Shown in pieces: positions 17,801 to 24,633 of a stretch of 64,000 nt of DNA. Below the pieces are notes generated by a model. It was given only the letters and a program-made list of their open reading frames with translations. It had not been told where the DNA came from and ran no database searches. How positions within the stretch are numbered: position 1 is the first letter of the stretch; the number at the start of each line of letters is the position of its first letter. The stretch is from Acidobacteriota bacterium (GTDB lineage: Bacteria > Acidobacteriota > Vicinamibacteria > Vicinamibacterales > UBA2999). Position numbers and translations under genes: made by a program. Location of the stretch: contig JAKFYH010000025.1 of assembly GCA_021730945.1 (NCBI GenBank), positions 1 to 64,000 of the forward strand, read 5' to 3'.

Positions 17801-18286
17801 GTGCCGGTGGTTCACGACGGCTGCCGGAGCGCGTCGGACGAGGAAGTGGAGGTGGTCGCCAGTCTCGTGGGGCGGCTGCTGTTGCCGGGATCGATGTGGA
17901 TCGACGAACACGGCGTCGAGAAGCCGCTCACGGCCGCTGACCTGCGCATCGTGGCTCCGTTCAACGCGCAGGTGAACCGGATTGCCCAACGCCTGCGCGA
18001 AGCCCACGGCGACGTGCCCGTCGGCACGGTCGACAAGTTCCAGGGGCAAACCTGCGCCGTCGTCATCTACTCGATGGCCACGTCGCGTCCCGAGGATGCG
18101 CCGAGGGGCTTGGAGTTCCTGTACAGCCTCAACCGGTTGAACGTGGCCACATCTCGGGCGCGCTGTGCGGTGTTCCTGGTGGCATCGCCGCGGCTGTTCG
18201 AGCCGGAATGCCGCACGCCGCGGCAGATGCAACTGGCGAACGCGCTCTGCCGATACCGCGAGATGGCAATTATTGCGAAGGGATGA
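14813..18286 (+). CDS. TM0106-type RecB-like nuclease fused to RNase H-like and SF1 helicase domains
   Basis: This 1157-residue, Dna2-like protein begins with a RecB-type PD-(D/E)XK region carrying cysteines that usually hold a 4Fe-4S cluster (TCRHR near 21, then CQLCAWEGRC near 226-235). Residues about 330-525 are a YprB/RNase H-like exonuclease with LDLEGARF, YHFNHYE and YNEDDC acidic motifs. The C-terminal half is a UPF1/Dna2-like SF1 helicase: GPPGAGKT near 776-783, VDEAGQ near 885, GDPRQLAQ and ATSRAR. It should degrade or process single-stranded DNA or R-loops. A low-complexity stretch YGAYGAYGAKG at about residue 353 is an in-frame repeat expansion beside the first RNase H motif. Its stop TGA lies inside a palindromic repeat that fills the gap to the next gene. 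Confidence 0.85.
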   Translation: MRILDDQLVLSPSDLANFLTCRHRAGLDLAAARKVFDKPRYEDPYAAMLSQHGQDHEQAYVESLRARGLAIVNAKPNQKTTAEESTRLTLEAMRAGTQVIVQARLAKPAEGRPAELAMAGYADVLLRVEQPSDLGGWSYEVQDTKLAKETKGGTILQLSAYSDMVGRIQGRRPEHFYVVTPVATERYRVEDYAAYYRMVLATLRAEVAKGHETLLETYYPEPVEACQLCAWEGRCETRRRKDDHLSYIAGAGRSHRVELTAQGITTLTAAARMAVPVEFKPSRGARETYNLIGDQARVQHLQRSEGRPIVEMLPIEEGAGLRRLPAPSPRDLFLDLEGARFARQDGREYLFGAYGAYGAYGAKGVSATGAGYRAWWAVDDAQEKAAFEEVMDLITEACEADPGMHVYHFNHYEPTAFKKLAGRYVTRVEALDALLRAERFVDLYPIVRQAVRAGVESYSIKKLEQYTGYTRQVELKSVHDPLMAVELALDAKAPTLITTEIRDAVQGYNEDDCRSTQFLRDWLERLRTEAIAGGADVPRPTVEVKAPQEKTVALQQRAEAVRARILASIPTEAATAGHADHAQWLLAYLVDWHRREYNAGWWEYFRLRDLPEEDLFDERKAVAGLRHVVHVGPFLGKKGRATSSIVDRYSYSPQEVEIEEGDTLKLQIDETFGEVMAHDRSERTLDVKKGKAAAANHPSAAFAFDAYQTDVQQEAVIQMAESVGPDRLETCGMQLLHGHAPRLFRQPFERKAGESEQDFTIRIVTDLDRTTLAIQGPPGAGKTYIGAQMILALVRAGKKVGVTAHSHKVIHNLLEDVLKQSRPEDDARVAAKGDEDDASGLIRIIKKNEDALAEVTGGEVNVLGGTSWLWSRPEFAGAVDVLFVDEAGQVSLANALAVSHAANSVVLLGDPRQLAQPSKGSHPDGVGVSALQHVLGAAETMLAERGIFLPVTWRMSPALTAFTSELFYEGKLTAKSGLERQVLAGIDDLAGSRFWMVPVVHDGCRSASDEEVEVVASLVGRLLLPGSMWIDEHGVEKPLTAADLRIVAPFNAQVNRIAQRLREAHGDVPVGTVDKFQGQTCAVVIYSMATSRPEDAPRGLEFLYSLNRLNVATSRARCAVFLVASPRLFEPECRTPRQMQLANALCRYREMAIIAKG
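15865..15935 (+). repeat. In-frame GGTGCC-type repeat inside the nuclease-helicase gene
   Basis: Within the coding frame the words GGTGCTTAT, GGTGCGTAC, GGTGCCTAT and GGTGCCAAG follow each other, then GTGCCACGGGTGCCGGG. They encode four GAY/GAK units. The same GGTGCC vocabulary makes up the intergenic array at 32,549 and, on the other strand, the one at 29,623. Confidence 0.6.
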
Positions 18287-18320
18287 TCGGTGGATGATCG
18301 GGGCCTGGCCCCAATCATCC
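18281..18320. repeat. GGGGCC-T-GGCCCC palindrome filling a convergent gap
   Basis: A near-perfect palindrome, GGATGAT-c-GGGGCC-t-GGCCCC-a-ATCATCC (18292-18320), is preceded by an extra half unit GGATGATCGG. It occupies the whole 34-base space between the convergent stops of the nuclease-helicase and the lipoprotein, and the helicase stop TGA is in its first GGATGA. The stem could act as a bidirectional terminator. Copies occur at 21,351, 21,390 and 57,401. Confidence 0.7.
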
Positions 18321-18902
18321 CTACTTCCTGACGCTCCCCAGCCGCGCGCTAATCGCCGCGATGCCAGGAATGTTGCTGTAGGTCGCGTTGAATTCGAAGA
18401 AGCCGTCCATCGCGTTGCCCGAGGCACGCGTGTCCCAGTAGGTGAGGGTCGCCGTGGCCGTGCCGCTCCTGGCAATGCCGCTCAGCGTCAGCAACCCGGA
18501 CGTGCGAATGGCGCCGTTGACGACGCCGGTAATCTGGCCGAGGGAGATGGTGCCGGAGACGGTCGAGCCGTGTTGCGTGAGATCGAGAGAGATGGGCAAC
18601 GACGAGCCGGGCGGAAACAGTCCCCGCGCGTTGCCGCACAGCAGGTCCTGCACCGACCCCGTGCCATCGCAGCGGTCGATGATGTAGTTGCCCGACCACC
18701 GCCCGCTGAACGGCGTGGCCGGCGGGGCCGGTGTCGTCGCCGGTGGCGTGGCGACTGGCGGCGCGACGGTGGTGGTCGCCGGCGGCGGCGTAGCGATGAT
18801 GGGCGTGGAGCTGGTGGGCGTGTTGGCGTTGCCACCACTGCATGCGCCGGCCGAAATGGCGACGGCGGCAATCCAGGCGGCCTGTCGAAGCGATTTAATC
18901 AT
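18321..18902 (-). CDS. Lipoprotein with Pro/Thr-rich linker and beta-rich domain
   Basis: The start at 18902 gives an N-terminus with positive charge, a hydrophobic run AAWIAAVAISAGAC and the lipobox Cys at residue 21, so the mature 173 residues should be lipid-anchored. Residues about 25-60 are a Pro/Thr/Ala linker; the rest (FSGRWSGNYIIDRCDG, HGSTVSGTISLG) is strand-rich with two cysteines likely to pair in the periplasm. The repeated TVSGTI/GVVNGAI/TATLTY pattern is like small beta-barrel domains that follow FxGxWxG in secreted acidobacterial proteins. The function is unknown. Longer upstream frames were rejected because they lose the signal sequence. Confidence 0.7.
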   Translation of the reverse strand: MIKSLRQAAWIAAVAISAGACSGGNANTPTSSTPIIATPPPATTTVAPPVATPPATTPAPPATPFSGRWSGNYIIDRCDGTGSVQDLLCGNARGLFPPGSSLPISLDLTQHGSTVSGTISLGQITGVVNGAIRTSGLLTLSGIARSGTATATLTYWDTRASGNAMDGFFEFNATYSNIPGIAAISARLGSVRK

Positions 18903-19001
18903 CACGGCATACTGCTCGGTGAGCGCGACACCCCGGGTCACACATCGCCGGCCCACCAACCTGCGACCTCGGCTGTCGCGCTCCATCGCCACACTGGACT
19001 C

Positions 19002-20273
19002 ATGCACCTCCAATCCGATCGCGCGCTGGTTCCCGCCGGCACGCCGGCTGTCCGCTATCTCCACGTCGCGATCAGCGCTCCGCCACCGCCCACGGCGGCT
19101 GACGCCGCTCGCAAGCCCGTCGACATCGCCCTCGTGCTCGACCGCTCCGGCTCCATGGATGGCCACAAGCTGGCCATGGCCCGCGAGGCGGTGACGCACG
19201 CCATTCGATTACTCAAGCCGGTCGATCACCTCGGCGTGGTGTGCTACGACGAGCAGGTCACGACCGTGCTCGACCGCACGCCGGCCACGCCTGAAGCCAA
19301 GGCGCTGGCCACCAAGCGCCTGCGGTCGATCGACGCGCGCGGGTCAACCGACCTGCACGGCGGCTGGCAGCGGGGCGCCGAACTGGCCCGGGCGGCGGAT
19401 GCCGGCGGCGAGGCGGTGTCGAAGGTGCTGCTCCTCACCGACGGCCTGGCCAATCACGGCGTGACCGACCACGGCGAGATGATCGCGAGCGCCGCGCGGC
19501 TGCGGCAGGACGGCATCATCACGTCCACGTTTGGTGTGGGCGCCGACTTTGACGAACGGTTGCTGTCGCGCATGGCCACGGAAGGAGGCGGCCACTTCTA
19601 CTTCATCGAGAAGGCCCGGCAGATCCCCGACCTGTTCGCCAGCGAATTGGGGGAAACGCTGGAGGTGGTGGCCCGCGACGTGGTGTTCGAGGTGTCGTGC
19701 GACCCCGGCGTCGAGGCCATGGCGCTGAATGAGCTGCCCGCCGAATCGGTCGACGGCCGGTTGCGCGTGAAGTGCGGGGACCTGGTGGCCGGCCAGGAAC
19801 TGGAGTTGATCGTCGCCGTGGCGTTCAAGGGCGCGCATCCCGAAGGGGCAAGTCTCGGCGTGCAGTGCCGCGTTCGGGACCGTGGCCAGGTGCTGGTGAG
19901 CGAGCCGATGCCGGTCACGTGGCGTGCGGTGCCCGCGGTGGAGGACGCCGGGCAGACCGTGAATCGCGATGTGCGTCTCGCCGTGGCGTCGATGCTCGCC
20001 CAGCGCGCCCGCGACCTGGCGCTCGTGGCCAATCGCAGGGGTGACTTCGCGGACGCCAAGCGCATCCTGCGGCAGATGGTCGATGACCTTCGCGCGATGG
20101 CACCTGGCGACAAGGGCGTGCTGGCCCTGATCGACCAGTTGCATCACGACGAACTGGAGTTCGGCGAGATGATGTCACCCCTCGCTATGAAGGCGAGACA
20201 CTTCGCCGCTTACCGGATCGCGCACTCCCGCGAAGAGGGAGGGACAGCGCGGCGGAAGAAGCAGCCGGACTGA
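19002..20273 (+). CDS. von Willebrand factor type A domain protein
   Basis: The 423-residue protein has a complete MIDAS metal site: DRSGS at 47-51, a threonine in ARGSTDLHGG, and LLTDG at the fourth strand. In the family this site binds Mg2+ and a ligand acidic residue. No signal peptide or membrane helix is visible, so it is probably cytoplasmic, like the YfbK/CoxE-type VWA proteins. The C-terminal 150 residues form a beta domain (QELELIVAVAF) followed by helices (LAQRARDLALVANRRG). The start ATG at 19002 is chosen since the frame upstream runs antisense through the lipoprotein gene. Its 3' end overlaps the convergent WYL gene by 89 bases. Confidence 0.75.
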   Translation: MHLQSDRALVPAGTPAVRYLHVAISAPPPPTAADAARKPVDIALVLDRSGSMDGHKLAMAREAVTHAIRLLKPVDHLGVVCYDEQVTTVLDRTPATPEAKALATKRLRSIDARGSTDLHGGWQRGAELARAADAGGEAVSKVLLLTDGLANHGVTDHGEMIASAARLRQDGIITSTFGVGADFDERLLSRMATEGGGHFYFIEKARQIPDLFASELGETLEVVARDVVFEVSCDPGVEAMALNELPAESVDGRLRVKCGDLVAGQELELIVAVAFKGAHPEGASLGVQCRVRDRGQVLVSEPMPVTWRAVPAVEDAGQTVNRDVRLAVASMLAQRARDLALVANRRGDFADAKRILRQMVDDLRAMAPGDKGVLALIDQLHHDELEFGEMMSPLAMKARHFAAYRIAHSREEGGTARRKKQPD

Positions 20274-21276
20274 ATGCCGGCTCGAACTGCAGTCTCGGCA
20301 CGTAGAACTCCCGCGCATCGTCCAGCATGGCGAGGATGGCTTGGGCGAGCGTGGACGGCGCGGTCACGCGCACGTGCGGCCCCCAGCTGAGAACCCAGCC
20401 GTGCAGCGCCCAGTCGTGGGACACCTTGAGGCTGAGGCGCAGGCCGCCATCCGGCAGCTCGTCGATCTGCTGCGACTTGTGCCACACCCGCTCGCGCACG
20501 TAGGGCGCGACTCGCGCCGAAAATTCGAGCACCACGCGCTCGGGCCTGGCCGTGCCGAGGCCGAGCGACGGGTCGAAGTCCTCGTCGCCGACGGTCTTCA
20601 CGGGCGTGAACGACTGGTCGGTGATCCGGATGTTCTTAATCCGTTCCACCGCGAACATCCTGACCTCGTCGTACTCGGGCACATAGGCGCGCAGATAGAG
20701 GCCGCCATCGGAGTACTCCACCACGTAGGGATGAGCGGCGTAATCTTTCTGGCGATTGCTGCTCACCGAGAAGTAGCGCATCTCGATCGCCTTGCGCCGG
20801 GTCGAGGCCTCGATCAGGCGGGCGACCATCTCGTTGTAGCCGGCCGACACGTTCTTGCGCGGCTCGGGCCGCACCCGCACGACGTTGGGCAGCTCGTCGA
20901 GAAACTGGCGCGTCTTGGGCGAGAGGGCTTTCTGCACCTTCTTCAGTAGCGAGTTGAGGCCGGCCTCGAAGGGCGAGCCGGTCAGCGTCAGCAGCAGCGC
21001 GCGGCTCATGTAGAGCGAACACACTTCGGTCACCGACAGGCCGGCGTCGGTCAGCGACTTGAGCGGCAAGCGCATCACGCGCCACACGGTCTTGCGATCG
21101 CGCTTGTCGTCGACCAGGGGGAAGCCGGCCTCCTGCAGGGCGGCCAGGTCGCGCCAGACAGTCCGCTTGTTGACGGCCAATTCGGCGGCCAGCTCATCCA
21201 CGGAGCGGCCATGCGCCAGGCCGTCAAGGTGCAGCAGGAGCTTCCACTGGCGGATCACTTCGGCGTTACGCGGCAT
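20185..21276 (-). CDS. WYL-domain transcriptional regulator with DeoR-like HTH
   Basis: Residues 1-65 are a winged helix-turn-helix: VDELAAELAVNKRTVWRDL is the typical recognition region. Residues about 150-330 contain a WYL domain (YNEMVARLIEASTRRKAIEMRY, then HPYVVEYSDGGLYLRAY), which binds small ligands or nucleic acid and regulates DNA damage, metabolism or defence genes. A C-terminal WCX-type segment follows. The start is at 21276 (363 residues), as the frame beyond it runs into palindromic repeat DNA. The last 30 residues overlap the VWA gene and look unconserved. Confidence 0.8.
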   Translation of the reverse strand: MPRNAEVIRQWKLLLHLDGLAHGRSVDELAAELAVNKRTVWRDLAALQEAGFPLVDDKRDRKTVWRVMRLPLKSLTDAGLSVTEVCSLYMSRALLLTLTGSPFEAGLNSLLKKVQKALSPKTRQFLDELPNVVRVRPEPRKNVSAGYNEMVARLIEASTRRKAIEMRYFSVSSNRQKDYAAHPYVVEYSDGGLYLRAYVPEYDEVRMFAVERIKNIRITDQSFTPVKTVGDEDFDPSLGLGTARPERVVLEFSARVAPYVRERVWHKSQQIDELPDGGLRLSLKVSHDWALHGWVLSWGPHVRVTAPSTLAQAILAMLDDAREFYVPRLQFEPAFSPAASSAALSLPLRGSARSGKRRSVSPS

Positions 21277-21350
21277 ATCGGCGAAGTTATCGGGTGTGGC
21301 AGGCTGACAGTTCAGGGCCCGGAGGGCTGACCCCAATCCACCATTTGGTG

Positions 21351-21415
21351 AATGGGGGCCTGGCCCCAATCATCCATCCTGGTGGTGAGAATGGGGGCCT
21401 GGCCCCAATCATCCC
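21351..21415. repeat. Two direct copies of the GGGGCC-T-GGCCCC palindrome
   Basis: Two copies of AATGGGGGCCTGGCCCCAAT followed by CATCC lie at 21351-21375 and 21390-21415, separated by a 14-base spacer, in the divergent space between the WYL regulator and the membrane protein. Each can form a strong stem. They leave an open reading frame on both strands, which inflates both flanking genes unless later starts are used. Confidence 0.7.
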
Positions 21416-21506
21416 GCGAGGCGCGGAATATTTCCCGGAGCGGGACGCTGGTGCCGTGTCTTACTGGCACTTTTTGCTGGCACGGCTGTTGCTCACGAAA
21501 AGCCAA

Positions 21507-22367
21507 ATGGCTGCGCCCCCCGTGCCGGCCCGTCTTGAACTGCTGCGAGTCAAGAGTGACCGGCGGCTGATTCGCACAGTGCTCCTGGTCGGCGTGATTC
21601 CGATCGCGTTCTTTACTGCTTACGACCTGCTGGGATACGCGCCCAACGATCACGGCCTCACCAGCCGGGCATTGGCCAGGGTCATGAGCCTGGCGCTGCC
21701 GGCGCTGGGCCTGTGGCTGACGCGCGGCCGCCACACCCCGCAGTCGCTCTCGCGCGCGGTGTTTGCCATCACGCTGGTTGCCGTCCCGGTAGTCGTCATC
21801 CTCGAACTGCAACAGTCTTCCGGCTCGACACTGGTGATACCCAGCCTGTTGCTCCTCCTGGTCATCATGTACGGGGCCCTGCCCAACACGTTCGTTCGCC
21901 AGGTCCTGCCCCCGTTGCTGCTATCGGTCTTGGTCGCGGGTCCCTACCTGTGGCGGCTGGACGGGACATCCGAACAGCACCTGGCGGCCGATCTCCTGGT
22001 CGTGATGACGGTCAACGTCATTGGCATCCTCACGGTGCAGCGCCGGCTTGCGCTGCAAGACCAGGTGTCCGAATCGTGGCGGCAGGAGGCAGAGGCGTTG
22101 GAGCGCGAGCGGACGGCGCGGCAGCTGGCCGACCAGGCCCTCCACCAATTGAAAACCCTGCACGGGATCATTCCCATCTGCGCCAGTTGCAAGCAGGTGC
22201 GCACTGACGCGGGCGAGTGGCAGGCGATCGAGCGCTACGTCCACGAGCACAGCGATGCCCAGTTCTCGCACGGCGTCTGCCCCTCGTGCGCCAAGCAACT
22301 GTATGCCGACTACCTGACCGACGAATTCGACGGCCGCGCTCCCGACCCGCCTGGCATCACCACCTGA
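21507..22367 (+). CDS. Six-helix membrane protein with coiled coil and Cys-rich sensor-type tail
   Basis: From ATG 21507 the 286-residue protein has about six membrane helices (for example TVLLVGVIPIAFFTAYDLL and SLLLLLVIMYGAL), a short coiled coil (ESWRQEAEALERERTARQ), and a C-terminal tail LHGIIPICASCKQVR followed by CPSCAKQLY. That tail, with its two CxxC pairs, is widely found at the end of two-component and PAS proteins and may bind a metal. No kinase or cyclase domain is present, so it is a sensor-like protein without a visible output. Its end overlaps the convergent PH-domain gene by 11 bases. Upstream residues in the longer frame come from the palindromic repeats. Confidence 0.65.
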   Translation: MAAPPVPARLELLRVKSDRRLIRTVLLVGVIPIAFFTAYDLLGYAPNDHGLTSRALARVMSLALPALGLWLTRGRHTPQSLSRAVFAITLVAVPVVVILELQQSSGSTLVIPSLLLLLVIMYGALPNTFVRQVLPPLLLSVLVAGPYLWRLDGTSEQHLAADLLVVMTVNVIGILTVQRRLALQDQVSESWRQEAEALERERTARQLADQALHQLKTLHGIIPICASCKQVRTDAGEWQAIERYVHEHSDAQFSHGVCPSCAKQLYADYLTDEFDGRAPDPPGITT

Positions 22368-23913
22368 ACGACGTGCTGGCCGCCTGCGCCGACAGGCGCC
22401 CCGACAACTGACGCGCCACCTCGCCGTCAAGATAGGGAATGTCGATGCGGGTGAACTCGCTGGCGCCGGCGGTGTCGACCCGCACCCGCGCCATGGCCGC
22501 CCGGCGATCGAACGGCGACTCGCGCAGCGCGACCGCCTGGATCTTGTTGACGCGGGCCAGCGTCAGCCGCTGCCAGATCCACCCGCTGCGCATGGCCACC
22601 ACCTCGTCTGACTCCGCCCATCCCAGGTGCGCGACAAACTGCCGCGTCGTGAACACGGCCCACGGCAGCATGAGCAAGGCCAGACCCGTCGCCCCTCGGC
22701 CGATGACGATGGCGGCGACGAGCGAGATCAGGACGATGCCGATCAGCTTCGGCTTGATCGCCCGCCGGAACGCCCGCGGATGCACCGGCTGCCAATCAAG
22801 CGACTCGAGCGCGACGCCCGGCACCACCTGCGCCACCAGCCCCGCCACCGCGTCCTGGTGGATCAGCGGGGCCAGCCACTCGCGGACGCTCGCACCCGCT
22901 TGCTGGGTGCCGACGCCGCCCGCGGTCTCCACTCGCACCGTCGCCCGCTTCAACCAGCGATGCAGGGGCCCCGCCGCCACGGTCACGGTCTGCACGCGGC
23001 GAATCGGCACGGTGGCCGTGACGCGCGTGAACAACCCGTACTCGGTCCGCAAGTCATCGCCGATGCGGGTGAGACGGAAGTCGTAGAGCCGGACAAACGC
23101 CCACACCATCGAGACAATCCGCACCACCACCAGGAACACGAGCAACGCCGCCAGGCCGAAGCCAATGCGCGCGAGCGGCAGCGGACCGCCATCGACAAAC
23201 CAGCTGATGAGCGCCCGCACGAAGCTGCGGCCCACCGACTCGCTATCGCCCATCACCCGGCCCATCACGCTGTTGCCCAGGCCACTCTCCCAAATCACGC
23301 CCGAGGCCGCGCCAATCAGCACCATGCCCTTGTTCTCGAGCAAGCCGCACAGCAGCAACTCACGAAGCGGCAGGTGCACCAGCGTCTCGCCGGCCGGCGT
23401 CCCCTCCGTTCCGCGCTCCTCGCTCGTCGCCGGCTCCGCCACTGATTCCACTGCCAGCGGCGCCCGGGCCTGCAGCACGTGCCGCTTCATGTCGTCGAAC
23501 GCCGCCTGCGCCAGCACGCTCAGCCGCGCCTCTTCCTTCTCGCCGCCCGCCGTCTCCACGCGCACTTCGACGACGTGGAAGAAGCGGTGGAACAGGTTCT
23601 GGCTGGCATCGACATTCTGGATGCGGGTGTAGGGCACGTGCCGCTCATTGCGGAAGACCAGGCCCGAGCGAATCACCATCTCGCGCTCGTCGTAGCGAAT
23701 CCGGAACGACAGGTAGCGCGCAACGGTGGCGAGGACGGCCGGCACCAGCATGACCAACAGCCACGGCTCCCATCCCGAAGGGATGCCCCACGGCCCGGCC
23801 GACGATCGCGACGCGCCGACGAGCACCAGCAGGCCTGGCACCGCGAACCGCTTGACGTGTCCGGCCATGTCAAACAGCAGCGTCGCCGGATGCAGCCGCT
23901 GCTCAGACCGCAT
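22357..23913 (-). CDS. PH-domain membrane protein, YdbT type
   Basis: The 518-residue protein carries repeated bPH2 domains: each has a strand like REMVIRSGLVFRNERHVPY followed by RIQNVD and, later, a VRVETAGG-type strand. Segments near VVMR-type W/I helices (LAALLVFLVVVRIVSMVWAF and LIGIVLISLVAAIVIG) are membrane spans. YdbS/YdbT pairs in Bacillus protect the envelope from amine-type peptides; elsewhere the role is unknown. The start at 23913 overlaps the end of the smaller partner by 11 bases, so they are cotranslated. An ORF extending further upstream is a shadow of that partner. Confidence 0.75.
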   Translation of the reverse strand: MRSEQRLHPATLLFDMAGHVKRFAVPGLLVLVGASRSSAGPWGIPSGWEPWLLVMLVPAVLATVARYLSFRIRYDEREMVIRSGLVFRNERHVPYTRIQNVDASQNLFHRFFHVVEVRVETAGGEKEEARLSVLAQAAFDDMKRHVLQARAPLAVESVAEPATSEERGTEGTPAGETLVHLPLRELLLCGLLENKGMVLIGAASGVIWESGLGNSVMGRVMGDSESVGRSFVRALISWFVDGGPLPLARIGFGLAALLVFLVVVRIVSMVWAFVRLYDFRLTRIGDDLRTEYGLFTRVTATVPIRRVQTVTVAAGPLHRWLKRATVRVETAGGVGTQQAGASVREWLAPLIHQDAVAGLVAQVVPGVALESLDWQPVHPRAFRRAIKPKLIGIVLISLVAAIVIGRGATGLALLMLPWAVFTTRQFVAHLGWAESDEVVAMRSGWIWQRLTLARVNKIQAVALRESPFDRRAAMARVRVDTAGASEFTRIDIPYLDGEVARQLSGRLSAQAASTSFRW

Positions 23914-24430
23914 CGTCGGCTCCCGATGGCAGCAGGTGTTCGCGGATGCCAAGGGCGAGTCCGTGCTCGAGGCCGTCGAGCGCCACCCGCGCGTGATCGG
24001 TGCCGGCGGTGTAGAGCACCAGCGTGCCAAGGCCGTAGCGGCGGTCGAGCGGCCCCTGCGACACGTCGATGTGCTGCACCCGCGAGCGCGGCACGTTGAT
24101 CACCGCGCGCCAGTAGACGCCCTTGCGAATCTCGATGCCGTGCTCGTCGACCAGGTACGACGTGTAGGGATAGTGGTGCGACGGCCACCGGTAAGCCACG
24201 ACCGAGGCGGTCGCCACCAGCACGAGCCACGCCACCGGCAGCAGCCGCCGCACCGCGGTGGGGATGTCGTCGCCCACGGTCAGCACGATGGCGAGCACCC
24301 CCAGTGAAGCCAGGGCAAATGCCGCCACCGTCAGGCCGCCGGTGATGCGCTGCAGGGGGATGACCCGCGGATCGAGCCGGTGCTCGAGGCCATCGGCAAT
24401 CGGAGGGGGTTCGCTGGACGGTTCGGTCAC
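23903..24430 (-). CDS. PH-domain membrane protein, YdbS type
   Basis: This 175-residue protein has two membrane helices near residues 30-85 followed by one bPH2 domain (SYLVDEHGIEIRKGVYW, VPRSRVQHIDVSQGPL, GLGTLVLYTAGT). It is the first gene of the pair with the YdbT-type protein, matching the common ydbS-ydbT order and a function as a heteromeric membrane complex. Confidence 0.75.
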   Translation of the reverse strand: MTEPSSEPPPIADGLEHRLDPRVIPLQRITGGLTVAAFALASLGVLAIVLTVGDDIPTAVRRLLPVAWLVLVATASVVAYRWPSHHYPYTSYLVDEHGIEIRKGVYWRAVINVPRSRVQHIDVSQGPLDRRYGLGTLVLYTAGTDHARVALDGLEHGLALGIREHLLPSGADDAV

Positions 24431-24501
24431 TAGATGATTCTACGGACTTTGGCGCCAGGAAGTTGTGCGGCGGCACGGAGCGGCCGCCGGCCGGGCGCCG
24501 G

Positions 24502-24594
24502 TCAGCCGCGCTGCGCCAGCGCGAAAGCGATCGCCATCAGCGCCACCGCAACCGCGGTGAGCACGGCCGCCAGCCTGGCCAGTCTGCTGCGCAT
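24502..24594 (-). CDS. 30-residue single-pass membrane peptide
   Basis: The ORF reads MRSRLARLAAVLTAVAVALM and continues AIAFALAQRG before a TGA. It has a basic start and one hydrophobic helix of about 20 residues. A strong GGAGGA ribosome site lies 8 bases before the ATG, which is unusual in this window and argues that it is real. It begins 39 bases after the ferric-reductase-like gene on the same strand, so it may be a small subunit or regulator of that enzyme. No homologue is known to me. Confidence 0.5.
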   Translation of the reverse strand: MRSRLARLAAVLTAVAVALMAIAFALAQRG

Positions 24595-24633
24595 GAACAC
24601 ATCCTCCGTAGCATCGGTGACGCGCTTGCCGCG

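Noticed and set aside
16853-18475. 540-residue antisense ORF opposite the nuclease-helicase
   Set aside because: Shadow frame; the helicase motifs are on the plus strand.
18165-19001. N-terminal half of the long VWA frame
   Set aside because: It runs antisense through the lipoprotein gene; residues are Arg/Gly-rich with no domain.
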